In this document: piece after piece, positions 46,050-54,909 of the stretch
How the letters are laid out: each line of letters opens with the position of its first letter
Position numbering within the stretch: the stretch's first letter is position 1
Source of the DNA: Myxococcales bacterium
GTDB taxonomy: Bacteria; Myxococcota_A; Polyangia; Haliangiales; Haliangiaceae
Direction of reading: 5' to 3'
NCBI GenBank assembly: GCA_028287135.1
Contig: JAQBQE010000039.1
Coordinates: 1 to 64,000, forward strand
Length of the DNA: 64,000 nucleotides
Program-made: the position numbers and the translations under genes
Notes under the pieces: generated by a model
Told to the model about the DNA's origin: nothing
The model's database searches: none
What the model saw: the letters and a program-made list of their open reading frames with translations, nothing else

Positions 46050-48062
46050 ATGTCCGGCATTCCGGCGGGGGCCGGGTCGCTACTCGGGAAGCGCCTCGGC
46101 AAATACGAGATCCTGGCGCTCCTTGCCCTCGGAGGAACGGCGGAGATCTATCTCGCGCGCATCGGCGGCGCCGCCGGGTTCGAGAAGTACGTGGTGGTCA
46201 AGTCGATCCACGACCACCTCGCGGACGACCAGGAGTTCGTCAAGATGTTCCTCGACGAGGCGCGGCTCGCAGCCCATCTCGATCACTCGAACATCGTCCA
46301 GACGATGGAGCTCGGGGAGCAGGACAACCGCTACTACATGGTCATGGAGTTCCTCGCCGGCCTGTCGCTGGCGATGGTCGTGCGGCGCGCGGGTGAGCGC
46401 CTGCCCGGTGGCCGGATCCCCGCACCGCTCGTGCTCAACATGATGGCGCAGGCCTGCGGCGGCCTGCACTACGCGCACGAGCGTGCGATCAACGGCAAGG
46501 CGCTCAACATCGTCCACCGCGATATCTCGCCGCAGAACCTGGTCGTCAGCTTCGAGGGCGTGGTCAAGGTCGTCGACTTCGGCATCGCGAAGGCGGAGCA
46601 GCGCCAGACCGCGACGCGCGCCGGAACGATCAAGGGCAAGTTCGCGTACATGTCGCCGGAGCAGTGCGTGGCGACCAACGTCGACCGCCGCACCGACGTG
46701 TTCGCACTCGGTGTGATCGCGCACGAGCTGCTGACCGGCCGGCGCCTATTCAAGCGCAACTCTCCGTACGAGACCTATCAGGCGGTGATCGAGTGCGCGG
46801 TCGATCCACCGTCGAAGGTCAACCACGAGCTCGATCCGGCGATCGACGAGATCATCATGCGTGCGGTCGCCAAGGACAAGGACGAGCGGTATCCGACCGC
46901 CGAGGCGTTCGGCGACGCGCTGATGCGCTACCTGCACCATCGCGGCAAGGGCTCGGGGCCCGGCGATATCGGACGGTTCTTCGACGAGTCGTTCGGCCAG
47001 GAGATCGAGGAGCACGGAGCGCGGATGCGCGAGCTGATCTCCGGACGTGATTTCTCCGTCGATACCGGCGTGAAGTGGGGGACCGCCGAGGAGGAGGCCG
47101 CCGAGGCCAAGCGCAACCAGACCGTCGATCTGACGCGCAGGCAGGCCGAGGAGCAGTCGATGTCGCTCCACACCTCGGATCTCCACGGCGAGGAGCTGGG
47201 TGACGACCCGGCCGCCGACGACAGCGACATGCCCGCCGAGCGGACGCGGATCGAGACCAACCCGCTCGATCGGCTCGCCGAGATGGAGGCCGCGCAGCAG
47301 CAGGCGAAACCACCGGCGCAGGCAAAGCCGCAGCCGCAGGTCCAGCAACCCCGAGCACCGACGCTGCCGGCCGCACCTCCGGTCGCCGAACAGCGCGTGC
47401 TGCCGAAGATGCCACCGTCGGGCCCCTTGCCACTTCCCGCTCCACCGACCGGGCCAGCGGCCGCGCCGCCGGGCCCCGCCGTGCGGCCGTCGGCGGCGCG
47501 GTTTCCGAACCTGTCGAATCTGCCCACGCAGATCGCGATGGACGACGTCCCGATGGAGACGGTGCTCGAGCCAGCCCCGGATCCGGTGCGGTCGCGCGTC
47601 GGCTCGAAGACCGCCCCCGAGATGGCGAGGACGGCGGTCGCCACGGACTTCGTCGATCCGAACCACGGCGCCCCGATGGCGCCGAACGGCTCGAACCCGA
47701 ATCTACCGATGGACTACCCGGTGATGAACCCGGAGTTCAGCCAGCAGATGCTGAGCGGCAACGTGTTTCCGAGCGCGCCGCCGGGCTCGCGCGCGACGCA
47801 CGCCGCGGACCGCGAGACCCAGCAGCGCAACGCCGAGAGCGGCCCGCGTCCGTCGCAGACCAGCCCGCCGCCGAGCGGCCCGCAGCACGCCGCGAGCCTG
47901 ATGTCGCCGGTCGGTCAGCAGTACCCACAGCAGGTCGACTGGGCGCAGGCCGCCGCGGCGCCAGCGCGCGCCCTGCCGCCGTGGATGATGATCGCGCTGT
48001 TCGTCGCTGCGATCGGTGTCGCGCTCGTGCTGACGATCGTCGTCGCGAAGATCATTCGCTAG
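46050..48062 (+). CDS. Tail-anchored Ser/Thr kinase (HRDISPQN class)
   Basis: A 670-residue kinase. The kinase domain (about 17-290) reads LLALGGTAEIYLAR, VVKSIHDHL, VHRDISPQN, DFGIAK and GKFAYMSPEQ. The P-loop GGTAE lacks the usual third Gly, and the catalytic loop HRDISPQN is common in myxobacterial kinases. A ~340-residue Pro/Gln/Ala-rich disordered region follows, holding ERTRIETNPLDRL- and PTQIAMDDVP-like segments that may be phosphorylation sites. A single hydrophobic helix closes the protein (about 645-668, MMIALFVAAIGVALVL), leaving essentially no outside domain. It overlaps the convergent GNAT gene by 11 bp. Confidence 0.9.
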   Translation: MSGIPAGAGSLLGKRLGKYEILALLALGGTAEIYLARIGGAAGFEKYVVVKSIHDHLADDQEFVKMFLDEARLAAHLDHSNIVQTMELGEQDNRYYMVMEFLAGLSLAMVVRRAGERLPGGRIPAPLVLNMMAQACGGLHYAHERAINGKALNIVHRDISPQNLVVSFEGVVKVVDFGIAKAEQRQTATRAGTIKGKFAYMSPEQCVATNVDRRTDVFALGVIAHELLTGRRLFKRNSPYETYQAVIECAVDPPSKVNHELDPAIDEIIMRAVAKDKDERYPTAEAFGDALMRYLHHRGKGSGPGDIGRFFDESFGQEIEEHGARMRELISGRDFSVDTGVKWGTAEEEAAEAKRNQTVDLTRRQAEEQSMSLHTSDLHGEELGDDPAADDSDMPAERTRIETNPLDRLAEMEAAQQQAKPPAQAKPQPQVQQPRAPTLPAAPPVAEQRVLPKMPPSGPLPLPAPPTGPAAAPPGPAVRPSAARFPNLSNLPTQIAMDDVPMETVLEPAPDPVRSRVGSKTAPEMARTAVATDFVDPNHGAPMAPNGSNPNLPMDYPVMNPEFSQQMLSGNVFPSAPPGSRATHAADRETQQRNAESGPRPSQTSPPPSGPQHAASLMSPVGQQYPQQVDWAQAAAAPARALPPWMMIALFVAAIGVALVLTIVVAKIIR

Positions 48063-48828
48063 CGGTCGGATACCGGCACGCCGAGGCGACGCGCTCGATC
48101 GGACGAAACCCGACGCGCTCGTAGACGCGGGCCGCGGCGCTGTCCGGTTCGGCGACGATCACGAGCTCGCTCGTGGTCACGGCACGTGCGGCCGCGGCGA
48201 GGAGCGCGCTCGCGATCCCACGCTTGCGATACGCGACCGCGGTCTGCACGTCCTGGTATCGCGCACGGGGTCCCAGGGGCACGAGACCGAGGCTCGCGAC
48301 CAGCGTCGCTCCGTCGAACGCGCCCCAGAACGTCGCGAGACCGGCCGTGACGAGCGTCTGCTTCCACGCAGCGCGCCGGTGGAAGAACCGGCGGTAGCTG
48401 TCGGTGTGGACGTCACCGATCGCGTATTCGAGCTCCGCGGTGGTCGGCAGCTCGCTCGCGTGGAGCGGCCGGATCTCGACGTCGACCGCGGGCGCGCTGA
48501 TCGCCGTGGCAGTCATCACCTCGGTGACCTCGACGGTGAAGCCGGCGGCGCTCAGCTCGTCGATCGCGCCGGTGTCACCGTGGATGCCGTCCCACCGCAG
48601 CGCGATGTGGCGGATCGCCGGATCGCCGCCGAGCTCGCTCGCGAACTTGCGAGTCCAGTACGCGACCTCGCCGACCTGGGGCGCGGCGGGCAGCACCAGC
48701 AGGTTGCCGTAGTAGTAGGTCGGGTCGTCGGGAGTCCGGACGACGAGGTAGCCGTCGCGGTCGATCACCTGGCCGCGCGTCCTGGCGAGCTCGAGGTCGG
48801 TAGCCAGCCCGAGACTGCGTAGGTGCAT
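48052..48828 (-). CDS. GNAT family acetyltransferase
   Basis: A 258-residue protein. The C-terminal half has the GNAT acetyl-CoA fold: DVQTAVAYRKRGIASALLAAAARA (motif A, RKRGIAS at about 203-209) and a final strand VYERVGFRPIER. The N-terminal ~120 residues form a less conserved half, suggesting a tandem or extended GNAT. ATG at 48828 overlaps the Nudix gene stop by 1 base, so the two are coupled on the minus strand. Substrate unknown. Confidence 0.83.
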   Translation of the reverse strand: MHLRSLGLATDLELARTRGQVIDRDGYLVVRTPDDPTYYYGNLLVLPAAPQVGEVAYWTRKFASELGGDPAIRHIALRWDGIHGDTGAIDELSAAGFTVEVTEVMTATAISAPAVDVEIRPLHASELPTTAELEYAIGDVHTDSYRRFFHRRAAWKQTLVTAGLATFWGAFDGATLVASLGLVPLGPRARYQDVQTAVAYRKRGIASALLAAAARAVTTSELVIVAEPDSAAARVYERVGFRPIERVASACRYPTASE

Positions 48829-49232
48829 CAGTTGCGAACGAGACCGAGGAGCTTGGACATCGTCTTCTCGTCCGCCGGCGGGAAGTCGTAATCGAGGAAC
48901 TCGCGCGACGTGACCCAGCGCAGATCGGCAACGGTCGCCGGATACGGGCGCGCTTCCGCCGGCAGCTTGCACGAGTACATGGTCAGGTGGACCTCGTAGT
49001 TCGTGTAGTCGTGCTGATGCTCGCCGAGCTTGGCGCCGACGACCACGGTGACGCCGATGCGCCCCTGGACCTCGCGGAGCAAGCAGGCGGTCTCGCTCTC
49101 ATCGGGCTCGACGCGGCCACCCGGGAACTCCCACAACCCCGGGAGCACGGCGTTGGAGTTCCGCTGGGTGATCAGGTAGCGGCCGTCGTGATCGATCACG
49201 GCCGCGACCACGCGGATCACCTCTTTGGCCAT
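48828..49232 (-). CDS. Nudix hydrolase-like (MutT) protein with degenerate Nudix box
   Basis: A 134-residue single-domain protein most like MutT (LPGLWEFPGGRVEPDES). The Nudix box should read G-x5-E-x7-REUxEExGU; here it is GRVEPDE-x7-REVQGRIGV, so the two catalytic, metal-binding Glu of the EE pair are Gly and Arg. The first Glu of REV is kept. Hydrolysis of 8-oxo-dGTP is thus doubtful; it may bind nucleotides without cleaving them or act through other residues. It is coupled to a GNAT gene downstream. Confidence 0.82.
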   Translation of the reverse strand: MAKEVIRVVAAVIDHDGRYLITQRNSNAVLPGLWEFPGGRVEPDESETACLLREVQGRIGVTVVVGAKLGEHQHDYTNYEVHLTMYSCKLPAEARPYPATVADLRWVTSREFLDYDFPPADEKTMSKLLGLVRN

Positions 49233-49300
49233 CGCGGGCGATTATCGATGCTTTGCGCCCGATTGCAACGCCAGACATCCCATGTATGCTGCGCGACCAA

Positions 49301-49714
49301 ATGGCGATCCGTTTCGTCGAGATCAAGGCCGCGGACAACGCGGATGCACTGAATTCCGAGTGGGTCATCCTCGAGAATGCTGGCAAGGCTCCGTTCAACA
49401 CCCGTGGCTGTGGAATGACCGTCGGCCGCCGCGGCTCGGCCAAGAAGTCGCTGCTCGGCATCATCGACCCCGGCTTCGTCCTCCAGCCCGGAGAGCGGAT
49501 CCGGATGTGTACCGGGAACCCGGCGCGCGAGTCCGATGGCGCACCGCCCGCCGAGGACCAGGTGAAGAACTACTTCCTGTTCCTGCCCAAGACCTATCTC
49601 GCCGGTGGTGCGGGAGCGGTGCTGACGCTGGTTCTCCGCGGCCTGCCGGTCGCCAAGGCGGAGTTCGATCCGGCGCAGCCGGCCGGGCTCGCACCCGATA
49701 AGAAAACTTCCTAG
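49301..49714 (+). CDS. Lamin-tail-domain-like small protein
   Basis: A 137-residue protein with the beta-sandwich pattern of lamin tail domains: SEWVILENAGKAPFNTRGCGM, then FVLQPGERIRMCTGN (about residues 20-80). Bacterial lamin-tail domains are usually parts of secreted nucleases or surface proteins; here the domain stands alone with no signal peptide, so it would be cytosolic. ATG at 49301 is chosen to start at the domain edge; an upstream in-frame ATG adds 16 residues. Its TAG stop overlaps the convergent gene's stop, both lying in one CTAG. Confidence 0.68.
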   Translation: MAIRFVEIKAADNADALNSEWVILENAGKAPFNTRGCGMTVGRRGSAKKSLLGIIDPGFVLQPGERIRMCTGNPARESDGAPPAEDQVKNYFLFLPKTYLAGGAGAVLTLVLRGLPVAKAEFDPAQPAGLAPDKKTS

Positions 49715-50808
49715 CGGAGCACGATCAGGGCGCCCGCGGGCGAATCCGAGATCGCGCCCATCGTCGTCGTTCGCGACAGCGCTCCCGCGGTGATCTTCAC
49801 GGTCGCGAGCGCGTTCGTGTAGACGAGGAACAGCCCGCTGGTGCCCGTACTCGTGCCGGCGATCGGCGCGAGGCGCCCCGCGGTTAGCTCGACATAGACG
49901 ACCTCGCCGAGGTCGGGATCGATCTCGACGGTCGCGCCCTGGACCGGCAGTCGCTGGCCGTTCACGACCGCGCCGAACACGAGGCCGGGGAACCTGTTCT
50001 TCCTGGCCTGGTCGATCGACGCGAGCGCGATCTCGCCGTCGATCCCGGGCGCTTCGATCTCACCGGCCGCGGCGCACGCCGTCGGTGCATTCCGGTCGAC
50101 GCAGCTGAGCGATCCGAACCGTTGATCGCCGGCGGCGACCGCGAGGCAGGACGTCGGGCCGACCGTGGTCACGGCGGAGTGGATCGTCGCGACACCCTGG
50201 GTCGTACCGGCGCCGGCCCCCGAGTGCCAGACCATTCCGCTCGCGACGGTCGGAGCGATCGTGCCGATGTCGGCGCCCGCATCGGGTCCGTCGAGGGCCG
50301 CCGCGGCCGCGCACACGCCCTTCATCGGTCCGGTGGTCAGCGCGAGGAGGTCGATCGGACGCACGACGACCGGAGCGCTCGACGGCTCGCATGACGAGAT
50401 CGCATCGATCGGGAGCACGAGCTGATCGTCGCCGATGTACGCCGAGCCCGCATAGAACACGAGGTCGCCGGGCGGGAGGGTCGAATCCTGCGAGCAGCCA
50501 CCATGACGGCCGAACAACTCGACGCTCGACAGTCCCGACGGCGGCAGCTGGACGTCGATCTTCCCGACGAGCGCGGTCTTCAGCGCGAAGAACGTTGCCG
50601 GGCTCGACGACAGCTCGACGCATCCGCGGACGTAATCGCCGTCGGTATCCGGGTAGCCCGCGCCGTTGGTGTAGACGTCGACCGCGGTCACGCACGAGGT
50701 GTTGAACGTGCCGCCACGGTCCGCGCTCGGCAGCCGGAGCGACAGCTCGACGACGGGCTCCGCACACGCGGACGCGCCAAGGGCGAGAAGCACGAGGGCC
50801 CGCTGCAT
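49711..50808 (-). CDS. Lipoprotein, third gene of a kinase/PEGA operon
   Basis: A 365-residue lipoprotein: short leader with lipobox SAC (GASAC, about residues 12-16). The mature part is beta-rich with six or more Cys, likely disulfide-bonded, and a C-terminal region resembling carboxypeptidase-regulatory or Ig-like strands (VNGQRLPVQGATVEIDPD). ATG at 50808 overlaps the stop of the PEGA gene (TGATG), placing it in an operon with the PEGA protein and the kinase. No enzymatic motif is visible. Confidence 0.68.
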   Translation of the reverse strand: MQRALVLLALGASACAEPVVELSLRLPSADRGGTFNTSCVTAVDVYTNGAGYPDTDGDYVRGCVELSSSPATFFALKTALVGKIDVQLPPSGLSSVELFGRHGGCSQDSTLPPGDLVFYAGSAYIGDDQLVLPIDAISSCEPSSAPVVVRPIDLLALTTGPMKGVCAAAAALDGPDAGADIGTIAPTVASGMVWHSGAGAGTTQGVATIHSAVTTVGPTSCLAVAAGDQRFGSLSCVDRNAPTACAAAGEIEAPGIDGEIALASIDQARKNRFPGLVFGAVVNGQRLPVQGATVEIDPDLGEVVYVELTAGRLAPIAGTSTGTSGLFLVYTNALATVKITAGALSRTTTMGAISDSPAGALIVLR

Positions 50809-51983
50809 CAGAACCTCACGGCGGTGGGTTCGCGACTCATGTACTGGTAGCCGAGCACGCCGCCGCCGACCACGGCGCCAACGCCGACCCACACGTACCA
50901 GCGCTCGTACCAGCGCTGCTTGCGCTCGGTCTGGATCACGGTGACCTGGGTCGCATCGATCATCGTGTCGGGATCGAGCGCCGCGTTGACGAGGCGCATG
51001 ATCGTCGCCGATGAAGCGGTGTCGAGCAGGTCGACGGGCTTCGAGACCTTCTTGTTGTCGACGTCGTAGATCCGCACGGTGACGTGGTCATCGCCGGTAT
51101 CCTCGATCACGAGGTAGCGGCGCGATCCGGTCACCGTCGACAGCGCCTTCGCGCGCTTGAGGCGAGCCTTGCCCGGCGCTGCCGACACGGTCGCGTCGAC
51201 GAGCTTCGCCGCCTTGTCGTCGGTGCTCTCCTTGTCGAGCGAGATCGCGAAGCCCTCGTTCTTGCCCTCGGTGACCTCGACGATCTCGGAGTAGCTCGTG
51301 CGGCCCTCGGCGGTGATCGTGATCAGGTGGTACCCGGTCGCGAGCGAGGTCTTGACGCCGGTCGGCTGCGGCTTGCCGCCATCGATCTGCATCTCCGCGG
51401 TGTCCGGATCGGCATCGACGCGGAACCGACCCACCTCGGTCACTTCCTTGCGCGCCTTCTTCATCAGCAGACGCACCGTCGGGGACGTGAGCTGCTTGTC
51501 GACCTGGCGTGCCGGGTTGAACCGGTGCGCCGCGCGGAACCAGTGGATCGCTTCGGTCTCGTTGGATCGCTGCGCCTCGATCAGTCCGCGCCACTCGGCG
51601 AGCTCTGCGAGCGCGGGCAGCGGGTCACCGGCGGCAGCGCTCTTGAGGATGCGCCCCTCGTCCTCGGTGATCAGCTTCATCGCGACGTCGTAGTCCTGGT
51701 TTGCGTACGCTTCCTTGATCGCGTCGACGTCGCCGACCTGAACGGCGCGACCGTCGAGCGCAGCCTCGAGGCGGCGCGGCAGCTTGTGGAGCAGGCCACG
51801 CGAGTCGAGCACCTTGCGGAGCTTCTCGATCTTGCCGAGGTCACCGAGCTTGGATGCGGCGTTGACGAGAACGAGACCGGAGTCGTCTTCGTCGATCTCG
51901 TCCGGCTCCTTCGCGTCCGCCTCGGCCATCGCGATCGACGCGAAGCCGAGGAACAGCAGCGAGGTCAGCCACGCGAGCCGCAT
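50808..51983 (-). CDS. PEGA-domain membrane protein
   Basis: A 391-residue protein with a signal peptide (cleaved near SIAMAEA, ~21). Residues about 30-180 are helical, TPR-like in appearance. A PEGA domain follows (about 190-250: RFRVDADPDTAEMQIDGGKPQ, then GYHLITITAEGR). One hydrophobic helix near the C-terminus (about 365-382, WVGVGAVVGGGVLGYQ) is preceded by an aromatic/Arg segment. Only the ATG at 51983 is supported; the open frame runs further upstream antisense to the kinase. It is coupled by overlaps to the kinase before and the lipoprotein after. Confidence 0.75.
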   Translation of the reverse strand: MRLAWLTSLLFLGFASIAMAEADAKEPDEIDEDDSGLVLVNAASKLGDLGKIEKLRKVLDSRGLLHKLPRRLEAALDGRAVQVGDVDAIKEAYANQDYDVAMKLITEDEGRILKSAAAGDPLPALAELAEWRGLIEAQRSNETEAIHWFRAAHRFNPARQVDKQLTSPTVRLLMKKARKEVTEVGRFRVDADPDTAEMQIDGGKPQPTGVKTSLATGYHLITITAEGRTSYSEIVEVTEGKNEGFAISLDKESTDDKAAKLVDATVSAAPGKARLKRAKALSTVTGSRRYLVIEDTGDDHVTVRIYDVDNKKVSKPVDLLDTASSATIMRLVNAALDPDTMIDATQVTVIQTERKQRWYERWYVWVGVGAVVGGGVLGYQYMSREPTAVRF

Positions 51984-53881
51984 CAGTTGATCTCCTGGAG
52001 CGTGTCTTCTTCGAAGTTGAGCTTGAGGGTCTTCACGCGCCCGGACTCGATCGTCACCGTCTTGAGCTTGACCGCGCCGTTGTCGTTCGTGAACTTGATG
52101 GTGTGGCGGCCGGGGGTGAGCGAGAACTTTGCGAACGTGTAGTCGCGGCGCGCGCCGCCGTCGATCTGGACGAACGCCCACGGCAGCGCCGACACGCGGA
52201 GCAGGCCGGGCTCCTTCTTCCTTGCCGGCGCCGCCGTGCGCGCGGCGCGGTTCGGGGTGGATCGGGGCAGCAGGGCCGCCGCCGTCGTCGAGGTCTCGGT
52301 CGCCGTCTCGGTGCCGAGCGTGGGCGCGGTCGCTGGGACCGTCGGCTCGGGTGCGGACACCGTCGGCCGGGTGACCGGAGCGGCAACCGCATCCGTGGTC
52401 TCGCCGACGGCGGCAGCGAGGTTGGTGCGCGGTGCGGCCTCCGTCGCAGCGATGAGCGCCGGTGCAGTCTCGGCGGTGCCGAGCTCGCGCGGTTCGATCT
52501 GGAGCACGACCGCCGCGATCGCACCGAGCACGGCGGCGAGGGCGAGCACCACGAATGCCCACTTGTTGCTGCTCGGCATCACGAGCGCGCCCGCGCCCGC
52601 GGTCGACAGCGCGCCACCGTGCACGCTCGCGCCGCCGTGGACGCTCGCGAGATCCTGACCGGGGAGCTGTGCCTGCGAGAACCGGAACGCCGGCATCGGA
52701 GCCGCCGAGCCACGCAGCATCGACGGGATCTCGAACGCCTCGGGCATCGACGTGACGCTGCCGCGCGGAGCCTCCTGGTGGAACGACGGCACCGGCGTCA
52801 TCGGCGACATCGTCCCCATCGCCGGTGCCGACGAGCGGCGCGCCGGGGTGACGTCGATCAGCGAGCGCGTCACGATCGTCACCGGGCGATCGGTCACCAT
52901 CGTGCGCGGCTGCTGGAATGCCGCCGACGTCGAGGGGACCACCGTCCGGATCGCCATCGCGAGGTCCGACGCGCCTTCGCGCCACTGGTTTGCAAACCGC
53001 TCCTCCATGAGCGCATCGATCAGCTGCTGCATCCGCGAGTAGCGGTCGCGGGGCTCGTGCGCGAGCGCCTTCATGCAGATCGCATCGAGGCCGGGCGGGA
53101 TCGCGGGGTTGACGTCGCGCGGCGGGACGACGCTCATCGGCTCGTCCTCGCGCTGCTCGGCGGTGACCTGGCGGCCGAACGGATGCTCGCCGGTCAGCAG
53201 CTCGTAGAGCACGACACCGAGCGCGAACACATCGGAGCGTGGCGTCAACGGTTCGCCGCGCGCCTGCTCGGGAGCCATGTACGCCCACTTGCCCTCGACG
53301 ACACCGTGCCCGCCACCTTCACGGCGCGCGATGCCGAAGTCGGCGACGCGGACTTCACCGGAGGTCGTGAGCAGGAGGTTCGACGGGCTGATGTCGGCGT
53401 GGATGATCGCGCCGCCCGGGCGGGCATGCGCGAACTCGAGACCGGCAGCGGCGGACTGCACGATGTACGAGGCGACCGCGAGCGGCAGCCCGTTCTGGCC
53501 GCGACCCTTGAGGAGCTGGCGAAGGCTCGGGCCATCGACAAACTCCATGACGAGGAAGACGTCGTCGCCGTCACGCGCGAGGTCGAGGACGCTCACGATG
53601 TTGCCATGCTGCATGCCGACCAGCAGCTTGGCCTCTTCGATCAGGCGCTCGACGAACACGGTGTCGTTGGCGAGCTCGGGGAGCAGGCGCTTGATCGCGA
53701 CCGGCTTCTGGAACCCGTGATCGCCCATCGCGTGACCGGCAAACACCTCGGCCATTCCGCCGCGGCCGAGCAGATCGCCCAGCACGTAGCGGCCGGCCTG
53801 GCGCCGCCCTCCACCACCACCTGACGGACGAACCCGTCCTGTTGCGCCGATCCCTGCCACGACAGAGTGGGGTGTGTGCAA
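51983..53881 (-). CDS. Transmembrane Ser/Thr kinase with HAD catalytic loop and PEGA-like output
   Basis: A 632-residue kinase. The kinase domain (about 30-295) has LLGRGGMAEVF, AIKRL, a catalytic loop HADISPSN in place of HRD, DFGIA and KWAYMAPEQ. The Asp base and metal Asn are kept, but the Arg of HRD, which normally contacts activation-loop phosphates, is Ala. A long Ser/Thr/Pro-rich linker leads to one membrane helix (about 440-460, FVVLALAAVLGAIAAVVL), a Thr/Ala-rich outside linker, and a C-terminal PEGA-like domain (about 560-625). It heads an operon with a PEGA protein and a lipoprotein. Confidence 0.88.
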   Translation of the reverse strand: MHTPHSVVAGIGATGRVRPSGGGGGRRQAGRYVLGDLLGRGGMAEVFAGHAMGDHGFQKPVAIKRLLPELANDTVFVERLIEEAKLLVGMQHGNIVSVLDLARDGDDVFLVMEFVDGPSLRQLLKGRGQNGLPLAVASYIVQSAAAGLEFAHARPGGAIIHADISPSNLLLTTSGEVRVADFGIARREGGGHGVVEGKWAYMAPEQARGEPLTPRSDVFALGVVLYELLTGEHPFGRQVTAEQREDEPMSVVPPRDVNPAIPPGLDAICMKALAHEPRDRYSRMQQLIDALMEERFANQWREGASDLAMAIRTVVPSTSAAFQQPRTMVTDRPVTIVTRSLIDVTPARRSSAPAMGTMSPMTPVPSFHQEAPRGSVTSMPEAFEIPSMLRGSAAPMPAFRFSQAQLPGQDLASVHGGASVHGGALSTAGAGALVMPSSNKWAFVVLALAAVLGAIAAVVLQIEPRELGTAETAPALIAATEAAPRTNLAAAVGETTDAVAAPVTRPTVSAPEPTVPATAPTLGTETATETSTTAAALLPRSTPNRAARTAAPARKKEPGLLRVSALPWAFVQIDGGARRDYTFAKFSLTPGRHTIKFTNDNGAVKLKTVTIESGRVKTLKLNFEEDTLQEIN

Positions 53882-54087
53882 CGGTCATACCGGCGCCCAA
53901 CCGATCCAACATCCTCGGGTTTTGCTCGGTTAGTGGCGGGGCGACCAGCCACCTGTACCAGGGGGCGGGGGAGACCCTCACCTGGCTGGGGAACCCGGCC
54001 CCGCGTGCACATGAAGTGAACCGGGCGGGGGTGGGCGGCCACTCCCGGCCGGGTGCCGCTGGGGGGAATCGATTAGGCTTCGGCGCG

Positions 54088-54909
54088 ATGGAATCGCCGA
54101 CCGCCGACAGCCAGCGCGTGTTTGCCCCGGGGATCCTTCGCGAGCAGGTCGCGATCATCACCGGCGGCGGCTCGGGCATCGGGCTCGCGACCGCCAAGGA
54201 GATGATCCGGCTCGGCGCGCGGGTCGCGATCTGCGGACGGACTCCCGCCAAGCTCGAGGCCGCGCGGGTCGAGCTCGAGGCGTGTGCGCAGCCGGTCGAG
54301 GGTGCGGGCGTGCTCGTCCAGGCATGTGACATCCGCGAGCCCGCGCAGGTCGAGGACTTCGTGCGCGCCGTGCTCGCCGCCTGGGGCCGGATCGACATCG
54401 TCGTCAACAACGCCGGCGGCCAGTTCCCGTCGCCCGCGCAGCACATCTCGCCGAACGGGTTTCTCGCGGTCGTGAAGAACAACCTCGTCGGAACCTTCCA
54501 CGTCTGCCGCGAGGTCGCGAACCAGCACATGATCGCGGCGAAGCGCGGCCGCATCGTCAACGTGATCGCGAACATCTATCGCGGGTTTCCCGGGATGGCG
54601 CATACCGGCGCGGCGCGCGCGGGCGTCGAGAACCTGACGATGAGCCTCGCGGTCGAGTGGGCGCAGTTCGGGATCCTCGTCAACGCCGTCGCGCCCGGCA
54701 TCATCCTGTCGTCGGGAACGGCGCAGTACCCGCCCGAGCTGCTGCAGCGAGGGATCCACCAGACGCCCCTCAAACGCGCGGGCACGATCGACGAGGTCGC
54801 AGCCTCGATCGTGTTCCTCGCATCACCCGCCGGTCAGTACATCACCGGCGCGACGCTGCGGATCGACGGTGGCCAGGCCCTGTGGGGCAACAGCTGGGAG
54901 ATCCCCTGA
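54088..54909 (+). CDS. SDR oxidoreductase, peroxisomal-type trans-2-enoyl-CoA reductase-like
   Basis: A 273-residue Rossmann enzyme. The start VFAPGILREQVAIITGGGSGIG carries the SDR TGxxxGIG cofactor site, preceded by the FxPGILxGxV motif of PECR/dienoyl-CoA reductase relatives; VNNAGG follows. At the YxxxK position the sequence is HTGAARAG, the HSGAARAG-type segment of PECR proteins rather than a classical Tyr-Lys. It probably reduces enoyl- or dienoyl-CoA with NADPH. Its stop overlaps the start of a second SDR (TGATG), so the pair may serve one fatty-acid pathway. Confidence 0.85.
   Translation: MESPTADSQRVFAPGILREQVAIITGGGSGIGLATAKEMIRLGARVAICGRTPAKLEAARVELEACAQPVEGAGVLVQACDIREPAQVEDFVRAVLAAWGRIDIVVNNAGGQFPSPAQHISPNGFLAVVKNNLVGTFHVCREVANQHMIAAKRGRIVNVIANIYRGFPGMAHTGAARAGVENLTMSLAVEWAQFGILVNAVAPGIILSSGTAQYPPELLQRGIHQTPLKRAGTIDEVAASIVFLASPAGQYITGATLRIDGGQALWGNSWEIP

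Noticed and set aside
50808-53288. An 826-residue protein joining antisense kinase sequence to the PEGA protein
   Set aside because: Only the part from the ATG at 51983 has a signal peptide and normal composition; the rest is another frame of the kinase gene.
53882-54087. A riboswitch or structured RNA in the G-rich divergent gap
   Set aside because: G-runs and a few short inverted repeats are present, but no known consensus or clear conserved core was seen.
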